Source: a virus. Taken from it: a stretch of 31,188 nt of DNA. This document shows, piece after piece, positions 13,192 to 21,271 of the stretch. The position numbers were made by a program, and so were the translations under genes. The DNA lies in the IMG/VR virus record IMGVR_UViG_3300046535_000113, positions 1-31,188 of that record; one strand, written 5' to 3'. Below the pieces are notes generated by a model. The model was not told the DNA's origin. It did no database searches and was given only the letters and a program-made list of their open reading frames with translations. The stretch's first letter is position 1; each line of letters begins with the position of its first letter.

Positions 13192-15188
13192 TGCAGCGCT
13201 TTCTTCTCGCGAGCGTGATGCTGCTGTGGGCCTCGGCTGCCTTCGCGCAAGGCTCAGTGCAGCAGCTAGGTCCGGTGGTGTCGGGTCACATCCCGATGTG
13301 GAACAGCAATGGCCGCATCATGGATGGCGGCGGTTCGCCGGGAGCGGGGCAGCAGCCCGCTAACAATACGAATGCCGGGACGTTGCCTACTGGCCTCGCC
13401 GTGGTCAACTCTGGTCTCGGCTATTGCGATTATAGCGCCTATGCGAGCGCGACTTACAATTCGTTGTGCTGGGGATTCGATGGCAGCGGCAATGGCCTGA
13501 TCGATCTAGAGGGACCGAACGCGACCTTCAGTATCAAAATTAATGGCACGACCTATCCGTTCCCCGGTACAGGGACGGGTAACGTAGTCGGGCCGGTATC
13601 GACGACGGTTGGGCACGCGGCTCTGTGGGCGAACACTGCGGGCTCGCTGCTGAGCGACGGCGGCCAGCCGCCTTCGTTTGCGCCCGGCGTCGTAGCGGAT
13701 GGGGTCATCGGTGCGACAACCGGTACCGACAACACGGCGGCGCTTCAGGCTATCGCCAATGGCATCACCAAGGGACAGCTCGTTCTGTTGCCTCCGGGGG
13801 TGATCAAGGTCACCAGCACGGTGACGTGGCCGGTCGGGGCTACAGTGTGCGGAGCCGGGTCGCCTGGTTACAACAACACGAACGCCGATTATGCGGGCGC
13901 CGGATTGAAGGGCACGATCGTCCAGACGACCTCCGGCTCAGGTGACGTGTTCCAGACGACGGGCGAGGACCGGTTCCTGTTCTGCAACTTTGCGTTTGAT
14001 TATTCGGGGGCTTCGCCGCGGTCCGGTGGAGCGTACATCAATTTTGTAGGGAATTTCATAACTCCCGGTTCGGGGACCGTGCAGCGCATGCCGGAAGTCA
14101 ATGCGGTACAGTTCCGCAAAGGATACGTCGATATCCAAGAAGGGTTCGTGGCGCAGCCGCGTGTCATCAACACCGCCCACGAAGATTTTGCTTTTGCTGG
14201 CATTTACATTGTCGAGAATGCTACCGGGGCAGATTATGGCGACGGGGTGTTCGAGGGTAATTTATTTACAGAACTGAACATCTCCGCCGGGACTTGCACG
14301 GCAGGCATTCTTAATCTTGCGACAGGATTGACGACGGTTACTGCCAACAAGTTCAACGGTTGCAAATATGGATGGGATTTAGAGCTTACCTACGGCCCTA
14401 CCGGGACCGCTCTTGTCCGAGGCAATTCGTTTGAAAACCAAACGAACACAGCAATTTTGATGAACCAGGCATCGTCAGGGATCGATTACGGGTCTGTGAC
14501 GATCGCCGACAATGAATTTCTCAGTTTTGCAAACCAGTTCCCGGCGAATGGATTGATACGGATTGCTGCGGGGACATCGAGTGCGCCTGATACACCGAAC
14601 TGGATTTGGCGCGTTAACATCCACGACAACCATATGTACGCGCCCTACACGTCAGCAGCGCCATTGATTAGCTTGCAAGACGGCGGCGGAGTGACCGTGC
14701 ATGACAACATCTGCGATTTGATCCTTGCCTCTTCGGGGCCGCCCTGTATCACCGTTGGCGGCAATGCGGGCGGCAGCGCCTCAGGGTTTGTAGCATTGCT
14801 GAACAATATGCCGGTTCGCTACGGCAGTAACATATTCTATGGACCAATCAAGGATGGAACGGTAATCAAGGATATCATCTATACAACCGGTAATTCGTTA
14901 GGTACTACGACAGAGCCGACAATTACCAGTTGTGGCACGTCCCCGACCGTTTCCGGGACCGATCAATTATTTCAGATAACCGTTGGCAGCGGTGGCCCTG
15001 TTACAGCTTGCACCGCGACATTGGGGGTCAAGCCGGCTGTAACTCCGTTGTGTGTCATCACGGGGCAGGCAAGTGGTGCTCTTGTCTTTTCGTATGCGCA
15101 GTCGATAGTCGCCGGTAAACAGGTGATCACGGTAAATTCGTCTGCGGACATGACTGGGGCTGCGGTTACGGTGAGCTGTTCGCCGTAA
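13191..15188 (+). CDS. Tailspike-like protein with signal peptide and beta-helix
   Basis: The 665-residue product starts at ATG 13191 (GAGGAAG at 13174-13180, about 10 bases away). Residues 1-20 form a Sec signal peptide (MQRFLLASVMLLWASAAFAQ). Two copies of a GPV-x-x-x-x-GH-x-x-x-W-x-(5-7)-DGG element (about 27-47 and 134-158) frame a small bead domain with CWGFDGSGNG. From about residue 165, GATTGTDNTAALQAIANGIT and LVLLPPGVIKVTSTVTW open a pectate-lyase-type right-handed beta-helix extending to about 560. The last about 90 residues (ITSCGTSPTVSGTD, VTACTATLG, TVSCSP) form a Cys-bearing C-terminal domain. Such proteins bind and often cut host surface polysaccharide as trimers. Catalytic residues cannot be assigned by eye. 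GC drops in the second half, suggesting exchange of the receptor-binding part. Confidence 0.82.
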   Translation: MQRFLLASVMLLWASAAFAQGSVQQLGPVVSGHIPMWNSNGRIMDGGGSPGAGQQPANNTNAGTLPTGLAVVNSGLGYCDYSAYASATYNSLCWGFDGSGNGLIDLEGPNATFSIKINGTTYPFPGTGTGNVVGPVSTTVGHAALWANTAGSLLSDGGQPPSFAPGVVADGVIGATTGTDNTAALQAIANGITKGQLVLLPPGVIKVTSTVTWPVGATVCGAGSPGYNNTNADYAGAGLKGTIVQTTSGSGDVFQTTGEDRFLFCNFAFDYSGASPRSGGAYINFVGNFITPGSGTVQRMPEVNAVQFRKGYVDIQEGFVAQPRVINTAHEDFAFAGIYIVENATGADYGDGVFEGNLFTELNISAGTCTAGILNLATGLTTVTANKFNGCKYGWDLELTYGPTGTALVRGNSFENQTNTAILMNQASSGIDYGSVTIADNEFLSFANQFPANGLIRIAAGTSSAPDTPNWIWRVNIHDNHMYAPYTSAAPLISLQDGGGVTVHDNICDLILASSGPPCITVGGNAGGSASGFVALLNNMPVRYGSNIFYGPIKDGTVIKDIIYTTGNSLGTTTEPTITSCGTSPTVSGTDQLFQITVGSGGPVTACTATLGVKPAVTPLCVITGQASGALVFSYAQSIVAGKQVITVNSSADMTGAAVTVSCSP

Positions 15189-15189
15189 G

Positions 15190-15753
15190 ATGCCGACGAC
15201 TGAAGCAGATATCGTCAATCGCTCGCTCGAGCTGATCGACTCGCAGACGACGATCACGAGCCTGACGGACGGGACGCCTGCGGCCAACGCCGCCCAAATC
15301 TATTTCACGCCGACCGTCAATCTCGTGCTGCGTGAGCTTGATCCGGCATTCGCGCGGCGCACGTCCGTTCTGTCGCTGGCGGTTGGCGCACTAGCGCCGG
15401 GTCCGTGGGTTTATGAGTACGTCTATCCTGCGGAGTGCGTAAGGCTGCGTCAGGTATGCCCGAAACTCTACGATCGCACTGATCCTCCGCAGGTGCTTTT
15501 CCAAGTAGCCTTTGATGTCGTTTTGGGCACGCCGACAAAGGTGATTCTGGCTAACACGCAATTTGCATTGGCGGTTTACACCACGACAGCCGCCACTCTG
15601 GATCAATGGGATCCTGCCTTTGCTGAGGCTGTGGCGCGCCGGCTTGCAAACCCGTTGGCTCTATCGCTTTCGGGGCGGCCTGACCTGGCTCGCGAACTTT
15701 TGGAGGAGGCGGAGAGGTACGCCCAATTGGCCGGGAGCGTAGATGAAGCCTGA
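15190..15753 (+). CDS. Tail adaptor protein 1 (T7 gp11-type)
   Basis: 187 residues, starting one base after the tailspike stop. Adaptor (tail tubular protein A) subunits form the ring between portal and nozzle. The N-terminal helical block shows ADIVNRSLELIDSQTTITSL, TDGTPAANAAQIYFTPTVN and LRELDPAFARR; the middle has the strand-turn YEYVYPAECVRLRQV; the end has LDQWDPAFAEAVARRLANPL. This matches the Gifsy-2/gp4-like and gp11-like adaptor families. It is the first of three paralogues in tandem and lacks the Trp found after LLxxxxW in the other two (DPAFARR here). Confidence 0.85.
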   Translation: MPTTEADIVNRSLELIDSQTTITSLTDGTPAANAAQIYFTPTVNLVLRELDPAFARRTSVLSLAVGALAPGPWVYEYVYPAECVRLRQVCPKLYDRTDPPQVLFQVAFDVVLGTPTKVILANTQFALAVYTTTAATLDQWDPAFAEAVARRLANPLALSLSGRPDLARELLEEAERYAQLAGSVDEA

Positions 15754-16373
15754 TGGCAACAACCGTATCGATCGAGATGATCATCAACCAGGCGCTACGC
15801 GAGGTCGGTTATCCGACCCCGATTGGCGACCTCCTGGAGGGCAGTCGTGCATCGCGCATAGCGGTAACGCTGTTTGCGCAGACCCGTGACGAGCTGCTTG
15901 ATGCACACGATTGGCCTTTCGCTCGCCGAACGCTGAGCCTCGAGTTGCTGAAGGGGCCGCCGCCGGCAGGGGGATATAATCCTCTCCAGCCGTGGAGCGC
16001 GGCAACCTATCCGCTTCCTGGGTTTCTCTACGAGTACCTCTACCCTGCCGACTGCTTGAACCTGGGAGCCATCATCCCGCCGCCGGGGCCGATGTTCGAT
16101 CTTGCTCCGACCGCTGCCGTCTGGCGGGTCGATAACGACAACAGCTATACGCAACCCAAAAAGGTCATCCTGACGAACGTCAAAAACGCGCTTGGGGTTT
16201 ACGTCGCCTCGATTACCGACCCGAACCTCTGGGAGCCAGGCTTCACGAAAGCCTATATCGATGCGCTGAAGCCGAAATTTGCATCGGCGTTCCAGCAGCC
16301 AATCGATAACGAGAAAGAGGCGCTTATCGAGGCGGTGCGGTCCGAGGCGCTGGCAGATCGGCGCAGGGGGTAG
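15753..16373 (+). CDS. Tail adaptor protein 2 (T7 gp11-type)
   Basis: 206 residues, starting on the last base of the previous stop (TGATG). It repeats the family plan: IEMIINQALREVGYPTPIGD, LLEGSRASRIAVTLFAQTR, DELLDAHDWPFARRTLSL, then YEYLYPADCLNLGAIIPP and a C-terminal DPNLWEPGFTKAYIDALKPK. The HDWPFARR segment is a textbook match to this adaptor family. Side-by-side reading shows clear homology to the genes on both sides, with moderate divergence, so duplication is old. Confidence 0.88.
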   Translation: MATTVSIEMIINQALREVGYPTPIGDLLEGSRASRIAVTLFAQTRDELLDAHDWPFARRTLSLELLKGPPPAGGYNPLQPWSAATYPLPGFLYEYLYPADCLNLGAIIPPPGPMFDLAPTAAVWRVDNDNSYTQPKKVILTNVKNALGVYVASITDPNLWEPGFTKAYIDALKPKFASAFQQPIDNEKEALIEAVRSEALADRRRG

Positions 16374-16378
16374 CATCG

Positions 16379-17263
16379 ATGATGTTGCCGGCCGATATCG
16401 TCAACAGGTCGCTGAATGCCCTTGGCATCGATATGTCGATCGGCGCCTTCAGCGACGGCACGCGCGAGAGCGAGGCGGCTCGCCGCATTTATCTCGATAC
16501 GCTCCGCCAGTTGCTGCGCGGAGCGAACTGGAATTTCGCCCGCAAGATGGCAGCGCTGCAATTGCTGGGAGATTCCAGCGGCCAAACGCTCGACCCGAGC
16601 GGCATCCCAATCTCAACCAACGTAGAGCCACCCTGGCTTTATGCCTATGCGTGGCCCACCGATGGCGTGAAGGCCCGCTGGCTGCCCTGGAATATGGTTC
16701 CACCTGGGACAGCTGTGCCGCCGATGACCAATATAGCCGCTGCCGCAAATGGGCAGATGGGGCTTCAGCCGGCGCGCTTCCTTGTCTCCTCTTCAGACCA
16801 ATTTCCCTCGATTGTTGGTCAAACGGATTGGGATAATCTCCCCGACCCGGTGGAAGGTGCCGGCCTCATCAACCGTCGCATCGTTCTCGCCAACGTGCCG
16901 ACCGCGATGCTGGTCTATACGAAACTCACCCTCGAGATCGAGGAATGGGATTCGCTATTCACCGAGGCGATGGTGGCATTGCTCGCCTCACGGCTTGCGA
17001 TGATCGTGATCGACGACAAGAAACTCGCGATCACCGAGCGAGCGCAGCAGATCGCCATCGCCAAGGAATCCATCGCTATAGCGCGCACCGCCAATGCGAA
17101 CGATGCCGGGTTCCCACAAAGCGTCAATCACGAAGCTGTCTGGATCAAGGCGCGCGTGGGTGGGACGCGGCGCTGGGGCGGGGCTTGGGATCAGGGCGGT
17201 TTTCCCGGCTACTTTTACCAGGGATTCGACGCAGTGGGTTTTGCGGACGGCAGTGTGTACTAG
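16379..17263 (+). CDS. Tail adaptor protein 3 (T7 gp11-type), extended
   Basis: 294 residues from ATG 16379, preceded by AGGGGG. It opens MMLPADIVNRSLNALGIDMS with TRESEAARRIYLDTLRQLLR and GANWNFARKMAALQLLGD, then YAYAWPTDGVKARWLPWN, and VYTKLTLEIEEWDSLFTEAM. It is about 90 residues longer than its two siblings, mostly an insertion after the central strand and a Gly/Trp/Arg-rich C-terminal tail (RRWGGAWDQGGFPGYFYQGF). The tail could contact the nozzle protein encoded directly after it. Stop TAG and the next GTG abut. Confidence 0.87.
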   Translation: MMLPADIVNRSLNALGIDMSIGAFSDGTRESEAARRIYLDTLRQLLRGANWNFARKMAALQLLGDSSGQTLDPSGIPISTNVEPPWLYAYAWPTDGVKARWLPWNMVPPGTAVPPMTNIAAAANGQMGLQPARFLVSSSDQFPSIVGQTDWDNLPDPVEGAGLINRRIVLANVPTAMLVYTKLTLEIEEWDSLFTEAMVALLASRLAMIVIDDKKLAITERAQQIAIAKESIAIARTANANDAGFPQSVNHEAVWIKARVGGTRRWGGAWDQGGFPGYFYQGFDAVGFADGSVY

Positions 17264-20254
17264 GTGGCCGTCAACGTCATCCATACCGCCTTCACGCGTG
17301 GCGAAATAGCGCCGGGGCTCTGGGGGCATGTAGATTGGGCTGGATGGGGTTCGGCAGCTACGACGCTGCGGAACCTTTATGTGGGATATCGAGGCGGTGC
17401 ATATTCCCGTGCGGGGACTGCATTTGTAGGACGGTCAAAGCAAAATCCGGCATCGGGACAGGCTCCTCCCCGCCTCGTCTCATTTGAGTTTTCGACCACA
17501 CAGACAATGGTTCTGGAATTCGGTGATTATTATATCCGGTTCATCAATCATGGAGCATTTGTAACAGAAAATCCTGTCGCCATTACGGGGGCGACACAAG
17601 CAAATCCCTGCCAGATTACGGCAGCCAACACCTACACCAATGGCGATTGGGTCGCTATTTCGGGCGTCAACGGGATGACGCGACTCAATGGCAACACCTA
17701 TGTCGTTGCCAACGCGACAGGGGCGAATTTCACGCTCAAGGACGCTGACGGCAACAATATAAATTCTACGGGCTATACCGCTTATACCAGTGGAGGGTCG
17801 GCGGCCAGGCTCTACGAGGTCATCACACCCTATACGGGCGCCAATGATCTGACGCTGTTGAAGTTTGCTCAATCGGCAGACGTGATTTCGATCACGCACC
17901 CGCTTTATCCGCCTTACGACCTGAAGCGGTTTGGGCCAACCACTTGGTCCCTTGCGCCGACCTCATTCGATGCCAAGATCGCGGCGCCGGGGAATGCCAC
18001 AGCCGTTGCTACGACGCACCCTAGCGGGTCGACCACGCCGCCGACGCTACCGGCTGCTTATGCTTATGTCGTGACGGCGGTCGACCCGAAGACTGGTGAG
18101 GAAAGCGTCGCGTCAAATGTCGCGAACGTGACGGATTCGGTCGATATTGCGGCCACGGCTGGGTCTATCATCGTCAATTGGGATACGGTCGCGGGCGTCG
18201 GTCATTACAACCTTTACAAGGCGCCGACCTCATACAACACCGGTAATTCGACGAACGCTCAGCCGGTTCCTGTCGGTGCGCAATTCGGGTTTATGGGGTT
18301 CTCGTACGGCAATCAGTTCGTCGATTCCAACATTTTCCCCGACACGTCACGCGCCCCTCCCAAACATCAAAACCCATTCGCTACCGGGCAAATTCTCAGC
18401 GTTACGATGGGCGCTAGCAGCGCGGACTGGACAGTGGCGACGCCCACGATTGCCACGTCTACGGGCAGCGGGTTCATCGGCAACTGCGTTATCATAAATA
18501 ATACGATAGTCGCTGTGATCGTTGACAATGCCGGAGAGAATTATCGAGATACGGATACTATAAGTTTTACGGGGGACGGCTCATCGGCGAGCGCTACACT
18601 TGACGTTGGGCCGCAAACCGGCACCTATCCTGGCGTTGTCTCATATTTCCAACAGCGCCGTGTCTATGCGGACACGTTGAATAACCCTGTAACCTACTGG
18701 GCATCTCAGCCTGGCGCGTTCACCAATTTCGACACATCGATCCCGGTCATTGATTCGGACAGCATCACGGCCACGGTGGCTTCGGAGCAGGTTAACGGCA
18801 TCCAGTGGATGATCCCGATGCCGCTCGGCCTCGTTACCTTTACCGGCGCGGGCATTTGGCAGATTTCGGCGCAAGCCAGCAGCCTCGCGGGTGGCGTGAC
18901 ATCGCTGACTCCGACGAGTGAAGTTGCAATCCCGCAGAGTTCAATCGGGTCAAGTGCGACTGTTCCCCCTATTCGGATTAATTGGGACATCCTCTATTTA
19001 CAGGCGCATGGCTTTACGGTGCGCGATCTTAGTTATCAGCTATTTTTCAATATCTATACGGGCATCGATATTTCGTGGCAATCTTCGCATCTATTGATCG
19101 GGCAGAAGCTTGTTTATTGGGCGTGGGCGGAAGAGCCATATCGGATATTGTGGTGTGTTCGTGAAGACGGTGCTTTGCTGAGCCTTACCTACCTCAAGGA
19201 ACAAGAGGTTATGGGGTGGGCGCGGCATGATACCTATGGACAAGTGAAAACAGTCTGCACGGTTAGCGAGCCGCCGGTAGACGCTCTGTATCTGGCGGTG
19301 CAACGAGCCACTGCGGGCGGGAAAACGGCCTATTACATCGAGCGCATGAATAATCGTATCTGGGCCGGCGTTGAAAGCTCGTGGTGCGTCGATTGTGGGC
19401 TGGCTCTGACCCAGCCAAACCCTGACGCCTTTATACTTTTCTCTAGTAACACTGGCGTCGCGATTGCGTTTTCCGATCCAGGGATTTTTGTTTCGGGGAA
19501 TGTCGGCAGCGTCATCCGCGCCAATGGCGGGATCGCCAAAATTACTGGCTACACGAGCGCAACACAGGTAACCGTGCAGTGGTTTTATCCGGCACCGGAT
19601 ACGCCGGATGCGCCGGCTGGTGTGGTGTCGTTTGTGGCAAAGCCAGGCGAATGGACGATGACGGCCCCCGTGACCAAGATAACCGGGCTAGATCATCTGA
19701 TCGGGCAGGTTGTGACCGGGCTCGCCGATGGCTTCCCAATAGCGCCGCAGGTGGTGCAGAACGACGGGTCGATCACGCTCGGAGTGCCGGCGAGCAGCGT
19801 CGTGGTTGGCTTGGGGTTCACGGCACAATTGCAGACGGATTACCTCGAGACGGGGCAGCCAACTGTTCAGGGACGCCGGAAGATGATTCCCGCTGTCACG
19901 GTACGCGTGGAGGCATCCTGCCGCTACCAGGTGGGTGCCAATCAAGCCGACGCGTCGGCGCAGGCCGTTCCAGTGAGTGTGTCGCCTTGGGGCACCCTGA
20001 CCTCTATCAAGGATCAAAGCGTTCCGTACACCTCTCCTGGTGGGGCGACTATAACGCCATTGTTTACCGGCGATGAGCGCGTCGTCATTCCGGGGAATTG
20101 GGACAAGCCGGGGCAGGTTGCCGTGCAACAGGTTTTGCCTCTGCCATTAAACGTCCTCGCGACAATTCCGGAATTTGTCCCTGGTGATCTTCCGGAGATG
20201 GGTTTGTCTGAGCGTCCGCAGCGCGGGCAGCAGCAACGGTCGGCTCCGCAATGA
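17264..20254 (+). CDS. Tail nozzle protein (T7 gp12-type tubular protein B)
   Basis: A 996-residue protein from GTG 17264. Tail tubular protein B forms the hexameric nozzle that conducts DNA and ejection proteins. The opening HTAFTRGEIAPGLWGHVDWA, with TTLRNLYVGYRGGAYSRAGT, is the family hallmark. Inserted domains follow: an FCCH-like beta domain (about 105-182; CQITAANTYTNGDWVAISGV, NGNTYVVANATGANFTL) and an Fn3-like domain (about 243-345; YAYVVTAVDPKTGEESVASN, INVNWDT-like, HYNLYKAP). The core resumes with YPGVVSYFQQRRVYADTLNN and ends with MGLSERPQRGQQQRSAPQ. The next gene overlaps by ATGA. The inserts usually lie on the outside and may bind fibres or host. Confidence 0.9.
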   Translation: MAVNVIHTAFTRGEIAPGLWGHVDWAGWGSAATTLRNLYVGYRGGAYSRAGTAFVGRSKQNPASGQAPPRLVSFEFSTTQTMVLEFGDYYIRFINHGAFVTENPVAITGATQANPCQITAANTYTNGDWVAISGVNGMTRLNGNTYVVANATGANFTLKDADGNNINSTGYTAYTSGGSAARLYEVITPYTGANDLTLLKFAQSADVISITHPLYPPYDLKRFGPTTWSLAPTSFDAKIAAPGNATAVATTHPSGSTTPPTLPAAYAYVVTAVDPKTGEESVASNVANVTDSVDIAATAGSIIVNWDTVAGVGHYNLYKAPTSYNTGNSTNAQPVPVGAQFGFMGFSYGNQFVDSNIFPDTSRAPPKHQNPFATGQILSVTMGASSADWTVATPTIATSTGSGFIGNCVIINNTIVAVIVDNAGENYRDTDTISFTGDGSSASATLDVGPQTGTYPGVVSYFQQRRVYADTLNNPVTYWASQPGAFTNFDTSIPVIDSDSITATVASEQVNGIQWMIPMPLGLVTFTGAGIWQISAQASSLAGGVTSLTPTSEVAIPQSSIGSSATVPPIRINWDILYLQAHGFTVRDLSYQLFFNIYTGIDISWQSSHLLIGQKLVYWAWAEEPYRILWCVREDGALLSLTYLKEQEVMGWARHDTYGQVKTVCTVSEPPVDALYLAVQRATAGGKTAYYIERMNNRIWAGVESSWCVDCGLALTQPNPDAFILFSSNTGVAIAFSDPGIFVSGNVGSVIRANGGIAKITGYTSATQVTVQWFYPAPDTPDAPAGVVSFVAKPGEWTMTAPVTKITGLDHLIGQVVTGLADGFPIAPQVVQNDGSITLGVPASSVVVGLGFTAQLQTDYLETGQPTVQGRRKMIPAVTVRVEASCRYQVGANQADASAQAVPVSVSPWGTLTSIKDQSVPYTSPGGATITPLFTGDERVVIPGNWDKPGQVAVQQVLPLPLNVLATIPEFVPGDLPEMGLSERPQRGQQQRSAPQ

Positions 20255-20700
20255 CCTACGAAATCCTGCCATGCCGGGTCGCGCACATCCGCGAACTTGC
20301 CCGTACGATGCGCTCAGAGGATCGCGAGGAAATAGAGTTGGTCGGGTTATCGCCGCGGCACCTGCTGCATGATCTGTGGCGGTCCTCGCTCGACCCGAAA
20401 GCTGCACTGATTGACGGGGAAGTGGCTGCGGTGTGGGGCGACAATGCGCCGATGCTGGCTCGGCAAGGCAGCATGTGGCTGTTCACCGCGCCGATCATCG
20501 CCAGGCTGCCGCTGGCCTACTTCCGGGAGGCCCGGCGGGACATACGCCAGCGGTTAGAGATGCGCGAGGTGCTTCATGCGCATGTCGCCTGTACCTATGA
20601 GCGCTCGCTGCGGTTTTTCGAGATGCTGGGGTTTACGGTTGGGGAGCCGATCGAGAATGCGCTGTTCCGCGAGATCAGGATAGAACGCTGTGGGCTTTGA
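20251..20700 (+). CDS. GNAT-fold internal virion protein (T7 gp13-like)
   Basis: 149 residues, with ATG overlapping the nozzle stop. The end, YERSLRFFEMLGFTVGEP (about 117-132), is the typical GNAT C-terminal helix-strand, and the start, YEILPCRVAHIRELARTMRS, is the usual first strand and helix. The acetyl-CoA pyrophosphate loop (R/Q-x-x-G-x-G/A) is not visible, so catalysis is doubtful. Podoviruses, including T7 (gp13), encode such a GNAT-like protein immediately after the nozzle; it is thought to act in virion maturation or as a minor internal protein. Position strongly supports that role here. Confidence 0.82.
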   Translation: MTYEILPCRVAHIRELARTMRSEDREEIELVGLSPRHLLHDLWRSSLDPKAALIDGEVAAVWGDNAPMLARQGSMWLFTAPIIARLPLAYFREARRDIRQRLEMREVLHAHVACTYERSLRFFEMLGFTVGEPIENALFREIRIERCGL

Positions 20701-21271
20701 CCTTGGCATTAGCGAAATAGCGGCCGGCGCGAGCCTCATTGGTACGGCAGTCTCGGCTGTCGGGGCTGTGTCGAGCGGGAATGCCGCAGCTGCTCAGGCC
20801 AATTATCAAGCGCAGGTCGCGGCCAACAATGCCATTACAGCCCAGCAGAATGCCGTCTACGCCACGCAGGCAGGCGAGGTTAAGGCAACTGATCAGGCGA
20901 TGCGGAACCGTGCGCAAGCCGGCGCTACTCGAGCGGCGTTGGCTGCCTCGGGGTTAGATGTCAACACCGGCTCGCCGGAAGAAGTGCAGCGAACGCAATC
21001 CGAATTGGGCCAGACAGATGTAGAGCGCGTGAGGCAGCAGGCGTCGCTACAGGCGTACGGCTACCGTACGCAGGCCACGAGTTTCCAGGCGGAATCCGGT
21101 CTGGACAAGGCTATGGCCAGCTTTGACAAGACAGGGGCCTTGTTCAAGGCGGGCGGCACACTCCTGTCGGGAGGAGCAAATCTGTTCGGAACAAAACTCG
21201 CTGGGTTGGATACAACGGGCGGAGCTGGTTCCTCGATCACCGATTCCCCATTCTTTTATGGGACGCCCTAA
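20690..21271 (+). CDS. Internal virion/ejection protein (T7 gp14-like)
   Basis: GTG 20690 (AGGA 9 bases upstream) gives 193 residues, overlapping the GNAT gene by 11 bases. Residues about 8-35 are a Gly/Ala/Ser-rich hydrophobic helix (IAAGASLIGTAVSAVGAVSS), followed by a long Gln/Ala-rich helix (QANYQAQVAANNAITAQQNA) and VYATQAGEVKATDQAMRNRA. ALAASGLDVNTGSPEEVQRT and YGYRTQATSFQAES complete the pattern. This is the hallmark layout of gp14-like ejection proteins, which insert into the outer membrane on infection. The order GNAT, gp14-like, transglycosylase-bearing protein, large core protein mirrors T7 genes 13 to 16. Confidence 0.85.
   Translation: MGFDLGISEIAAGASLIGTAVSAVGAVSSGNAAAAQANYQAQVAANNAITAQQNAVYATQAGEVKATDQAMRNRAQAGATRAALAASGLDVNTGSPEEVQRTQSELGQTDVERVRQQASLQAYGYRTQATSFQAESGLDKAMASFDKTGALFKAGGTLLSGGANLFGTKLAGLDTTGGAGSSITDSPFFYGTP

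Noticed and set aside
13191-15188. Diversity-generating retroelement variable region, as in the related phage BPP-1
   Set aside because: No reverse transcriptase, template repeat or C-type-lectin end is visible in the window.
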